Part shown: positions 17,222 to 24,833 of the stretch, piece after piece | Layout of the letters: each line of letters begins with the position of its first letter | Numbering within the stretch: the first letter of the stretch is position 1 | Assembly (NCBI GenBank): GCA_946885915.1 | Contig: CAMPHF010000005.1 | Span: 148,196 to 212,195 of the forward strand | Direction: 5' to 3' | Origin: an uncultured Idiomarina sp. | GTDB lineage: Bacteria; Pseudomonadota; Gammaproteobacteria; Enterobacterales; Alteromonadaceae | Length of the DNA: 64,000 nucleotides | Program-made: the position numbers and the translations under genes | Notes under the pieces: generated by a model | What the model was told of the DNA's origin: nothing | The model's database searches: none | The model's input: only the letters and a program-made list of their open reading frames with translations

Positions 17222-18967
17222 TTACCGCAATACATCCAGAATAAGTTCAGTTCCCATTAAGGCTACCACACTTCCGCCACGGCGTTCACGGATCCGCATA
17301 AATTGATCTTCAAAGCGCACAATTGAGCCGGGGAACATGGTTCGTGACACTACCAAGGTTAAAATAAGCGGCGGGGGCGGCTCGGCTTTTAAAATGCGAA
17401 TCCGTTCACTCACCGCGCTTAGCGTATATTCAAGTTGCTCAAATTCACGTTTCACCGTGGCTAACATCTGTTGTTGACGCTCATTGCGCTGGGGTAATTG
17501 CTCAAGTTGTACACGCGCGTGGGTCAACTTTTTACGTAACTGCAAATTTTGTTGCAACTGATGTGTGAGCGTGTTGAGCTCGACTTCTTGGTCTGAGGCG
17601 GCCACCGGGCGTTGAAAGTAAACTCGCGTCTTGGTGCCTGCCGGAGCGCCCATTTGTCCAGTTGCCACATCGGCAGTCGTTTCAATCACGCCGCCAATCA
17701 GTTTGCCAGTGGCATTTTTACCTTCGCCGCCAATACACACCGCACCCTGACTAATGATGTGGCAGTGAGTGGCTTGCTTATCGACTAACACTCCAGCCCG
17801 ACCGACCAGCATTGAATATTGCGCGTACGAAACCCACACTGAGCCGGCGGCAATAAGGCGGGTCGACAGCGGCGCAAAATTTTCGTCGTCGTCTTCATCA
17901 TCAATATTGAGTTGATGGCCAATGACGCCCTTGGCAACTGTAATATTACCACCGGCGTTCAGCTCAGCTGAATCGACATAGCCGGCCACGGTAATATCGC
18001 CGGTTGCTTTTACCCGCATACTTTCGGCCACACTACCGGTAATAATAACGTTACCGTCGTAATCAACATGACCGGTACTCACGTCGACGTTCTCCATCGT
18101 GAGGACTTCATCTACGCTGGCGGTATTGTCATTAAAAGACGGCATGCCATGTTTGTCAGCAAGCAGAATATCAGGGTTGCGCGGGTCGATTTGGGTGCCG
18201 TCACCCGCACTAATTGGTTTGTCTTCGCCATCGTTTGCCGGCAAGGCTTCGCCGGTAACGGTAAAGCCTGCCCGACCTTTAGTGGCGGGCAGCTTTTTCA
18301 AAATGGGAGTGCCAGCCTTCACCGATACTAGTTTACCTAAATCACGCATATCTACAGTGCCGTCGCCACGCTCTTGCGGACGTAGTACGCGTTCCCGGGC
18401 ATCCGGAACTAGTTTTTTAAAGCGCGCATTCAGGCCGTGCATCGGCTGGCGGCCGCGGGCGATCACGGTATCAATCGGCAGGCCGGGTAAGGCAGCCGCG
18501 GTGTGTTCAAGTAGTAGCTCAATTGCTTCGCGGCGAATACCGGCGGTAATACCGCTATCACGTAGGGCATGCAGGATCTGGCTTTTGTTAAGTGCTTTGC
18601 CGCCATAAGGCGCGATGGCATGGGCTTCGGCTTCCATAAAATCATCGCTAATTTTGACGGTTAACTCGGCATCGCGTAGTTCGGCAATTTTATAACGTAA
18701 GTTTTGCTGGCTGGTGGGGGCATCATGGCGATAGCGACGGCCTTCGGCGAGCGCGCTCGGAATAGCGCCGTCAAAAATTTTCGCCTTGCTGTATTCAGAT
18801 TGCTTTAAACCAAGATCGATCACATCCGCATTCAAACCGGTGAGGTCTAACGCTTTCACGAACTCCACGAAAATCGTGCCGTTCTGCTCATGAAAACGGA
18901 GTTCTTTGGGCACAGCAGGACGCTTTGCTGGTGCTGGCGATGATGATGGTGTAGATGGTTTCGTCAC
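17222..18967 (-). CDS. FapA/DUF342-family protein
   Basis: A protein of about 581 residues belonging to DUF342 (flagellar assembly protein A in Vibrio). It has an N-terminal polar region, a central beta-helix-like stretch with repeated GNV/GSV/GDI/GNI turns (about residues 295-400), and a C-terminal coiled coil (about 475-530) before a final beta domain. The start is uncertain: GTG 18967 has GAG seven bases upstream, while the longer TTG 18979 lacks any SD. No flagellar genes are near; it is in an apparent operon with rsmC. DUF342 proteins have been linked to polar flagellar assembly and cell-surface processes, but the role here is unknown. Confidence 0.75.
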   Translation of the reverse strand: MTKPSTPSSSPAPAKRPAVPKELRFHEQNGTIFVEFVKALDLTGLNADVIDLGLKQSEYSKAKIFDGAIPSALAEGRRYRHDAPTSQQNLRYKIAELRDAELTVKISDDFMEAEAHAIAPYGGKALNKSQILHALRDSGITAGIRREAIELLLEHTAAALPGLPIDTVIARGRQPMHGLNARFKKLVPDARERVLRPQERGDGTVDMRDLGKLVSVKAGTPILKKLPATKGRAGFTVTGEALPANDGEDKPISAGDGTQIDPRNPDILLADKHGMPSFNDNTASVDEVLTMENVDVSTGHVDYDGNVIITGSVAESMRVKATGDITVAGYVDSAELNAGGNITVAKGVIGHQLNIDDEDDDENFAPLSTRLIAAGSVWVSYAQYSMLVGRAGVLVDKQATHCHIISQGAVCIGGEGKNATGKLIGGVIETTADVATGQMGAPAGTKTRVYFQRPVAASDQEVELNTLTHQLQQNLQLRKKLTHARVQLEQLPQRNERQQQMLATVKREFEQLEYTLSAVSERIRILKAEPPPPLILTLVVSRTMFPGSIVRFEDQFMRIRERRGGSVVALMGTELILDVLR

Positions 18968-19050
18968 AGGCCTACTCAAGCCAAAGGTAGTTATCGTTAT
19001 TATTGTATCGGCCGAGTGTACAAAAAATCGACCAAATTGGGCAGGTTTTC

Positions 19051-19437
19051 TTAGTTCTGCTGCTGAGAAAGTTGTATGACCTGCTTCACATCGCCACAGA
19101 CCAGTGCCAGCGCCTCAGCGAGTGCGGTAAATTGTCGCGCTAGCTCTACCTGTGAGGCCTGCTGCCAATCGGCTTGTAATGTTTTGCATTGTTCACTCAA
19201 AGCGGTAGCACCAATGGTGGCGCTGTGGCCTTTTAAGGTATGTAACCAGCGAATAGCGTCTTCGTCCGGTAGCGCGGCCAACTCTGCAAAACGTTCAGCA
19301 ACCAGCGCCGCAGAATGTTGTGGCTGATCGTATTGCGCGACAAAATGTTGCAAGATCTGCAGGTAGATGTCGGCACGACCATGGCAGTAGCGAATGCCGC
19401 GCTGAGTATTCAGCCGCTCAGATGGGCTTTTGATCAT
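19051..19437 (-). CDS. Hpt domain protein, last gene of the rimK operon
   Basis: A 128-residue single-domain Hpt protein. The HxxKG signature is in WLHTLKGHSATIGA with His66 as the phosphate site, and the N-terminal GIRYCHGRADIYLQILQHF helix is typical of Hpt domains cut from hybrid kinases. The ATG at 19437 lies inside the end of the upstream aspartoacylase-like gene (20-base overlap in another frame), which suggests translational coupling. No receiver or kinase is in the operon, so its partners must be elsewhere. Why a phosphorelay protein is tied to RimK is not known; see findings. Confidence 0.8.
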   Translation of the reverse strand: MIKSPSERLNTQRGIRYCHGRADIYLQILQHFVAQYDQPQHSAALVAERFAELAALPDEDAIRWLHTLKGHSATIGATALSEQCKTLQADWQQASQVELARQFTALAEALALVCGDVKQVIQLSQQQN

Positions 19438-20449
19438 ACACTTCCGTAAATACGTCGACACTCTCGGTGGCTTCATCCATGTCTTCAGCGTCAAACTGCG
19501 CAATATTAAATAACGCTTCGCCTTCATTGGCGACCGGAATATTACTAAAGCCAATCACAATACCGCTGCAGGCAGAACGAATCGCGAAGGTTTCCTCGCC
19601 ATGCGGGTTCACTGATTGAGCGACCACTTGCCCCTTGTTAATGGTTTGTCCCAGTTCAACTTTTGGAATGACTAAGCCATCGTATTCACTGCGGATCCAG
19701 GTCGAGCGTCTTGCCACCACTGGCTTCACTCGTTGGCGCCGCGGGCTGCCGCGTAGCATTTTCAGTGATTTCATCACGTTCTTAACGCCAATCACGCCTG
19801 CTTTAATGGCGGCATAATCAAAGCGCAGGGCTTCACCGGCTTCATATAAAATAAGCGGGATGCCAGATTCATTAGCAATTGAGCGCAACGAACCGTCGCG
19901 GTCTTTGGCATGCAAAATAACTGGTGAACCAAACGCCTCGGCCATTTTTAATGCATCCGGGTTGTCTACGTTCACCCGAATTTGCGGTAAATTACTGCGA
20001 TGAATCGCGCCGGTATGCAAATCAACAATGTGGGTTGCGCGTTGCACCAAGGTTTCATTGAACAAATGGGCTAAGCGGCTACCTAATGCGCCCCGTTCGG
20101 AGCCCGGAAAACAGCGATTTAAATCACGGCGGTCGGGCAAATAGCGCGACTGCTGAATAAAGCCGAACACATTCACAATTGGTACGATCATCACGGTGCC
20201 GGTTAATTGTTTCGGATCAATTTCACTGAGTAACCGGCGGCACACTTCAATGCCGTTTAATTCATCACCGTGAATCGCGGCGCACACCAGTAAGGTTGGG
20301 CCTTTTTTCACCCCGTGGAAAACCTCCACATGCAAATCAACGGGCGTATCGTTGTACAACCGCGCTGCGGGCAGTTTCACGCTATGGCGCGACCCCGGTG
20401 CCACTTTATGGTCATGCAAAATAAAGGCATTACGAACGGGTTTAACCAC
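19418..20449 (-). CDS. Succinylglutamate desuccinylase/aspartoacylase-family protein
   Basis: A 343-residue zinc hydrolase of the M14/AstE-AspA family. The zinc ligands are visible as HGDELNGIE (HxxE, about residue 60) and the third His in VDLHTGAIH; LPDRRDLNRCFPG carries the substrate-binding Asp-Arg-Asn-Arg set. The C-terminal 90 residues form a lipoyl-like barrel-sandwich domain. It starts at GTG, overlapping the rimK stop (TAGTG), with AAAGGA eight bases upstream. Association with rimK and a RimB-like protease is recurrent in Alteromonadales; removal or processing of a glutamyl modification is plausible but unproven. Confidence 0.85.
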   Translation of the reverse strand: MVKPVRNAFILHDHKVAPGSRHSVKLPAARLYNDTPVDLHVEVFHGVKKGPTLLVCAAIHGDELNGIEVCRRLLSEIDPKQLTGTVMIVPIVNVFGFIQQSRYLPDRRDLNRCFPGSERGALGSRLAHLFNETLVQRATHIVDLHTGAIHRSNLPQIRVNVDNPDALKMAEAFGSPVILHAKDRDGSLRSIANESGIPLILYEAGEALRFDYAAIKAGVIGVKNVMKSLKMLRGSPRRQRVKPVVARRSTWIRSEYDGLVIPKVELGQTINKGQVVAQSVNPHGEETFAIRSACSGIVIGFSNIPVANEGEALFNIAQFDAEDMDEATESVDVFTEVYDQKPI

Positions 20450-21354
20450 TAGCCACGTCCTTTGGTACGGGTGCGATTGGTTTTCGCAGTTTTCTCAATG
20501 AAACTAATAATTTGTGCAGCTACATCTTTTTCGGTGGCGGCTTCAATGCCTTCTAGCCCCGGGGATGAATTCACTTCCATTACTAGCGGCCCATGATTCG
20601 AGCGAAGCAGATCCACACCGGCCACATTCAAGCCCATGGTTTTAGCTGCTTTTACCGCGGTCGCGCGCTCGGCGGGAGTGAGTTTCACTAACGACGCCGA
20701 ACCACCACGATGCAGATTAGAGCGGAATTCACCCGGCTTGGCTTGGCGCTTCATAGCGGCGATGACTTTATCGCCGATCACGAAACAACGCAGATCAGCG
20801 CCGCCAGCTTCGCGAATGTACTCTTGCACCATAATGTTAGATTTCAGCCCCATAAAGGCTTCAATCACGCTCTCCGCCGCTTGCCGAGTTTCGGCCAACA
20901 CCACCCCAATACCTTGGGTGCCCTCAAGTAACTTGATCACCAATGGGGCGCCGCCGACCATATCAATAAGATCAGGAATATCTTGCGGCTTACTCGCAAA
21001 GCCGGTGGTGGGCAGGCCAATGCCTTTGCGCGATAACAATTGTAACGAGCGCAGTTTGTCGCGGCTGCGAGAAATTGCGACGGACTCGTTAAGCGGATAC
21101 ACGCCCATCATTTCAAATTGGCGTAATACCGCGGTGCCGTAAAAGGTGACAGATGCGCCAATGCGCGGAATAACGGCATCATAGGCAGGTAGCTCCTCCC
21201 CTTTCATGTGAATAGATGATTCACGCGCGTTAATGTTCATATAACAGTTCAGCGGGTCGAGTACGTCGACGCTATGACCACGCGCTTCTGCGGCTTCCAC
21301 CAGGCGGCGAGTAGAGTAGAGGCGGCGATCCCGCGACAATATGGCAATTTTCAT
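20449..21354 (-). CDS. rimK: Ribosomal protein S6--L-glutamate ligase RimK
   Basis: A 301-residue ATP-grasp enzyme that adds glutamates to the C-terminus of ribosomal protein S6 (E. coli RimK is 300 residues). The match includes the N-terminal [25 protein letters not shown], the ATP-grasp glycine loop [20 protein letters not shown], and the metal-binding [14 protein letters not shown] Lys/Arg tail ends the protein. It overlaps the upstream RimB-like gene by four bases and the downstream aspartoacylase-like gene by one, a tightly coupled operon. In Pseudomonas RimK activity is tuned by a protease (RimB), an EAL protein (RimA) and c-di-GMP. Confidence 0.95.
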   Translation of the reverse strand: MKIAILSRDRRLYSTRRLVEAAEARGHSVDVLDPLNCYMNINARESSIHMKGEELPAYDAVIPRIGASVTFYGTAVLRQFEMMGVYPLNESVAISRSRDKLRSLQLLSRKGIGLPTTGFASKPQDIPDLIDMVGGAPLVIKLLEGTQGIGVVLAETRQAAESVIEAFMGLKSNIMVQEYIREAGGADLRCFVIGDKVIAAMKRQAKPGEFRSNLHRGGSASLVKLTPAERATAVKAAKTMGLNVAGVDLLRSNHGPLVMEVNSSPGLEGIEAATEKDVAAQIISFIEKTAKTNRTRTKGRG

Positions 21355-21821
21355 GCACTAGGTTCCTTGCTGGGTGCGTCAGTCAATGCGGCAGTCGAAT
21401 CTGGCTTAGGGCCAAGTAAATGCGCTGCGGCGGGGTTCACAATAAAGCGCTGGCGCATTGCTTGCCGCCCGAGTAACATGCGATAACGCATGGTGTCGCG
21501 ATTGGTGAGTGTGAGCTCTATTTCACCATTAAATTCGCCCAATACCAAGCGCGTTTTAATCACGTATCGGGTTTCCGTATGGCCGCCTGAATCGGTTACC
21601 TCGCGCTGGTCTGAAACTGGCGCTTCGCAGATTAATTCGCGATCGCTGTCTTGCTCAGGGTGTAACCAAATGCGCAACCAGGAACGGCCATCGCGGGTAA
21701 ATGGTTCCAGTTTAAAAGCATGCAAACAAGAGGTTTTCGCCCCGGTGTCTACTTTCATATGAATGGTATCGACACCAAGGTCGGGAAGAGCGCCCCATTC
21801 GCGCCAGCCGAGTGTTTGCAT
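21351..21821 (-). CDS. RimB-like retropepsin-type protease (DUF785, 'ATP-dependent zinc protease' family)
   Basis: A 156-residue protein of the retropepsin-like family usually annotated as ATP-dependent zinc protease. The aspartic-protease signature is KVDTGAKTS with Asp25, and the fold is mostly beta with a conserved [15 protein letters not shown] near the end. In Pseudomonas the rimK-linked member RimB removes glutamates from S6, so the same is expected here. ATG 21821 has AGGA six bases upstream; a TTG three bases earlier is less likely. It is the first gene of the operon and is divergent from the EAL gene, with about 76 bases between them. Confidence 0.82.
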   Translation of the reverse strand: MQTLGWREWGALPDLGVDTIHMKVDTGAKTSCLHAFKLEPFTRDGRSWLRIWLHPEQDSDRELICEAPVSDQREVTDSGGHTETRYVIKTRLVLGEFNGEIELTLTNRDTMRYRMLLGRQAMRQRFIVNPAAAHLLGPKPDSTAALTDAPSKEPSA

Positions 21822-21897
21822 CAATTATCCTTTTTGTTATAACGACGCTGATCCGCCGCTTATTAGGTTGCGTATTTTGCCAGAGGAGGAAGCTTCT

Positions 21898-22635
21898 ATG
21901 CCAGCATGTAATATGTGTACCTGTAAAGAGCCACTTGGTTTTGGTGTCAAAATGGCCTTTCAACCTATTGTTGATATTAGCAAACGTCAAGTATTTGCGT
22001 ATGAGGCCTTGGTTCGGGGCGAGCATGGTGAGGGCGCTGGCGAGGTGTTGTCACGGGTAACCGACGACAATAAATACACCTTTGACCAAACCTGCCGCAT
22101 TCGTGCGATTGAAACTGCGGCACAAATTAAGTTGCCCAGTAACTTAAGCATTAATTTCATGCCGAATGCTATTTATGAACCGGAAACTTGTTTGGCGCAA
22201 ACCTTAAAAACCGCCAAAGAAACCGGGTTTCCGCGTGAAAATATTATTTTTGAAGTTACCGAACACGAAAAAATAGAGAATCATAACTTGCTGGTGGACG
22301 TGTTCAAAACCTACCGTGAGTACGGTTTTAGAACTGCTATTGACGACTTCGGTGAAGGTTATGCCGGACTCAACCTGTTGGCCGATTTCCAACCCGATTT
22401 TCTGAAAATCGATATGAACTTAATCCGTAATATCGATCAAGATCGGACCAAAAAAGCCATTTTATCGGGCGTTATTAGTGTGGCCGCCGAGCTTGAGATC
22501 ACGCTTATTGCCGAAGGTATTGAGACCTTGGGCGAGTTCCACTATTTGCGTGAACGTGGGATTCAGTTGATGCAAGGCTATTTATTCAGCAAACCTGAGC
22601 TGGAAAAAGCAAACATTCCGCTTTGGCACGACTAA
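21898..22635 (+). CDS. EAL-domain c-di-GMP phosphodiesterase (RimA-like position)
   Basis: A 245-residue stand-alone EAL protein predicted to hydrolyse c-di-GMP. Catalytic residues are all seen: E36 in YEALVRG, Asn in INFMPN, Glu in FEVTEH, the DDFG pair in IDDFGEGYAG, Lys in FLKID, Glu in IAEGIET, and QGYLFSKP at the end. The N-terminus has three closely spaced cysteines (C4, C7, C9), unusual for an EAL domain and possibly metal- or redox-sensitive. ATG 21898 is preceded by a perfect GAGGAGGA. It is divergent from the rimB-rimK operon; in Pseudomonas the rim cluster also includes an EAL enzyme. Confidence 0.88.
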   Translation: MPACNMCTCKEPLGFGVKMAFQPIVDISKRQVFAYEALVRGEHGEGAGEVLSRVTDDNKYTFDQTCRIRAIETAAQIKLPSNLSINFMPNAIYEPETCLAQTLKTAKETGFPRENIIFEVTEHEKIENHNLLVDVFKTYREYGFRTAIDDFGEGYAGLNLLADFQPDFLKIDMNLIRNIDQDRTKKAILSGVISVAAELEITLIAEGIETLGEFHYLRERGIQLMQGYLFSKPELEKANIPLWHD

Positions 22636-23330
22636 GGTGCTGTTTGTTGGTGGCGCGTGCGATTCAGTTCACGCGCGTACACCACAAATTCCTCTAGCGG
22701 CCGGTCTAACGCATTAGCCGGCAAATAAATGTCATATCCTAACAATTCCCGCAACTGCGCGGTACGTAGGCCAAACATGGCCAGCACACCGGTGTAGCTT
22801 TTACCCCCGCGACTGACATAGCGCTCAGGCACATCAAAGTACTCGGTATAATCCGCTTGCGGCGGTAACACTCTGCGCATGGCAATCGCCAGAATATGGC
22901 GTTGGTCGTGAATAAAATAGGCGGCTAAGCGCGGCGAAATATGATCGAGTAATTCTTCATCTTGCGCCAAGCGAATGCCAAAATAGGGTAGTTCGTGCGC
23001 CGCTAACCCAGCCGGCACTTTCGGAACATCAACCCGAACAATATTCTCCCAGCGTAACTTCAGCTGGCCACGGCGATGGATAAAAGTAATGTCATTGGGC
23101 GTGATGACGAGCGAAGTAGGCGGCTCCAGTAATTTGGCTATACCCAGTAATAACAGTACCGCCGCGGTGGTCAGTAGCAATCCGTAATAGCCCCAAGGGG
23201 GGTGCCAGTCGAGCAAGCGAGTGATGAGCGCCACTAACACCAACAGCGTGCCAAACAGGCAAAAGAACAACCCATAACGTTTGGCTGCAGGGTGAATGTG
23301 CAGTTTAGGCGCGGTTGGTGAAGGCGTCAT
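22632..23330 (-). CDS. DUF2982 membrane protein
   Basis: A 232-residue protein with two close N-terminal membrane helices (about residues 20-40 and 48-66) and a cytoplasmic remainder. The sequence, including [19 protein letters not shown] and PYFGIRL, fits DUF2982, a family of unknown function in Shewanella and Alteromonadales. Its start lies inside the mutH 3' end (26-base overlap) and its stop overlaps the convergent EAL gene by four bases, so it is translated from the mutH transcript. No functional clue beyond the pairing with mutH. Confidence 0.75.
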   Translation of the reverse strand: MTPSPTAPKLHIHPAAKRYGLFFCLFGTLLVLVALITRLLDWHPPWGYYGLLLTTAAVLLLLGIAKLLEPPTSLVITPNDITFIHRRGQLKLRWENIVRVDVPKVPAGLAAHELPYFGIRLAQDEELLDHISPRLAAYFIHDQRHILAIAMRRVLPPQADYTEYFDVPERYVSRGGKSYTGVLAMFGLRTAQLRELLGYDIYLPANALDRPLEEFVVYARELNRTRHQQTAP

Positions 23331-23991
23331 CTAGCACTCTTTGGGTAAAACTTGTTTTTAAGTAAAAACCACGTGGCAAGGTGCGAATAGGTTGACCTTC
23401 AGCGCCAATCGCGTCGGTGAGTGCGCGACTATTGGCGGCTTTGGGGCGAAGTTGCAAAGCGCTCCCGTGGCGGCCGCTGATTTGCTCTACCTGACCCAGC
23501 GCAATTCTATCCATGTGTTCTTGCCAATCGGCTGCCAAGATGGCTTCTTCGGCGGCGCTGGGTTGCCACAAAAAGGCGCTGCCAACGCTACGCTCTGCGA
23601 CGGGTATTTCACGGCGGCCATCAATCGGTAGCCAGAGTACGCATTGCAACTTGTTCCGCACATTGCTGGTGGGCCAAGTGAGGCCTCCCACATGTAACAA
23701 TGGGGCGCTGCAAACAAAGGTGGTTTCCAGTGGTTTGCCGTTGGCATCAAGGGGTAAGGTTTTCAGCTCGACGCCCAGTTCGGGGAAGTCTTGCTCTGGT
23801 TTTGACCCGGCGCTGGCACCCAAATGTGCTTCGATGAGTTGGCCGACCCAGCCTTTATCACGCCGTAAATCCTTGGGGACAGTGAGCCCAAATGGCGCGG
23901 CTAGATCGACCATCCGCTGGCCCGCCAGGGCACTGGCTCGTTCAAAGAGTTCAGCTAAAGTTTGTGGGCGGGAACGGGCATTTAAAGCCAT
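23305..23991 (-). CDS. mutH: DNA mismatch repair endonuclease MutH
   Basis: A 228-residue endonuclease that nicks the unmethylated GATC strand in methyl-directed mismatch repair, activated by MutL. The active-site Asp, Glu and Lys appear in [12 protein letters not shown], the D-X(n)-E-X-K pattern of MutH and Sau3AI, and the preceding [14 protein letters not shown] matches the family. MutH occurs only in Dam-containing gammaproteobacteria, so this supports the taxonomic placement. It is divergent from rppH, as is common in this group (mutH/rppH-ptsP-lgt-thyA), and overlaps DUF2982 downstream. Confidence 0.95.
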   Translation of the reverse strand: MALNARSRPQTLAELFERASALAGQRMVDLAAPFGLTVPKDLRRDKGWVGQLIEAHLGASAGSKPEQDFPELGVELKTLPLDANGKPLETTFVCSAPLLHVGGLTWPTSNVRNKLQCVLWLPIDGRREIPVAERSVGSAFLWQPSAAEEAILAADWQEHMDRIALGQVEQISGRHGSALQLRPKAANSRALTDAIGAEGQPIRTLPRGFYLKTSFTQRVLDDAFTNRA

Positions 23992-24138
23992 AGGATTGGA
24001 TTCTTATTCAGTAAATATAAGCTCATTTAAGCATAACTTAAGCGTAAAAGTCAGCTATCACCGACACGGGAGTTTCTTGCTTGGCTGCGGCTTCTATGGA
24101 AGAATCGACCCTATGTTACATTTACTGAGGTTGCTCGC

Positions 24139-24813
24139 GTGATAGATGCTGATGGATTCCGTCCCAACGTCGGAATCGTCATCTGTAACGAGCAGGGACA
24201 AGTCTTTTGGGCGCGTCGAATAGGGCAACAAAGTTGGCAGTTTCCGCAAGGTGGCATTGATGAAGGTGAAAATGCCGAACAAGCCATGTTTCGGGAGTTA
24301 TGGGAAGAAGTTGGCTTAACGCCGGCACAGGTTGAGATTGTTTACACCAGTCGTCACTGGCTTCGCTACCGTTTGCCAAAACGCCTCGTTCGTCGCGAAC
24401 AGCGGCCGACCTGCATTGGTCAAAAACAAAAGTGGTTTTTGCTGCGCCTGAAATGCGCAGAACAAGATGTCGATGTGTCGAAGTCGGGGCATCCTGAATT
24501 CGATGGTTGGCGCTGGGTTAGTTTTTGGTACCCAGTGCGACAAGTAGTGTCGTTTAAACGCGATGTATACCGGCGGGTGCTGAAGGAGTTTGCGCCCCAC
24601 GTGTTTGCGATTGCGCAACGTGCGAAGGATGTCGCTAGCGAGCCCGAAGCGCACCATGCGACGCCCGCGATGGCACCCGCAGTTGCACCCGCTGGCAATG
24701 AGTCTGCAGCCACGCCGGCTGGGGCTTCGGCAGCTAAACCGCCAACGCGCAAGGCGAAGCGCGGCCGCCGTCGTGGCGGACGGCGCCGGCAACATAAGCA
24801 GACCAATTCATGA
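24139..24813 (+). CDS. rppH: RNA pyrophosphohydrolase RppH with basic C-terminal tail
   Basis: Removes pyrophosphate from 5'-triphosphate mRNA ends to start RNase E-dependent decay. The Nudix box [22 protein letters not shown] spans residues 38-59, and the N-terminus [15 protein letters not shown] is that of RppH. GTG 24139 is the start, nine bases after GAGG; no ATG fits. At 224 residues it is about 50 longer than the E. coli enzyme. The extra part is an Ala/Pro-rich linker followed by a cluster of Arg and Lys ([14 protein letters not shown]), which looks like an RNA-binding tail. ptsP follows by 20 bases. Confidence 0.93.
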   Translation: MIDADGFRPNVGIVICNEQGQVFWARRIGQQSWQFPQGGIDEGENAEQAMFRELWEEVGLTPAQVEIVYTSRHWLRYRLPKRLVRREQRPTCIGQKQKWFLLRLKCAEQDVDVSKSGHPEFDGWRWVSFWYPVRQVVSFKRDVYRRVLKEFAPHVFAIAQRAKDVASEPEAHHATPAMAPAVAPAGNESAATPAGASAAKPPTRKAKRGRRRGGRRRQHKQTNS

Positions 24814-24833
24814 ATAAAGGATAATCGCACCCC

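Noticed and set aside
18099..18608. 169-codon plus-strand open frame within the FapA-like gene
   Set aside because: Ser/Arg-rich shadow of the DUF342 coding sequence, with no start signal.
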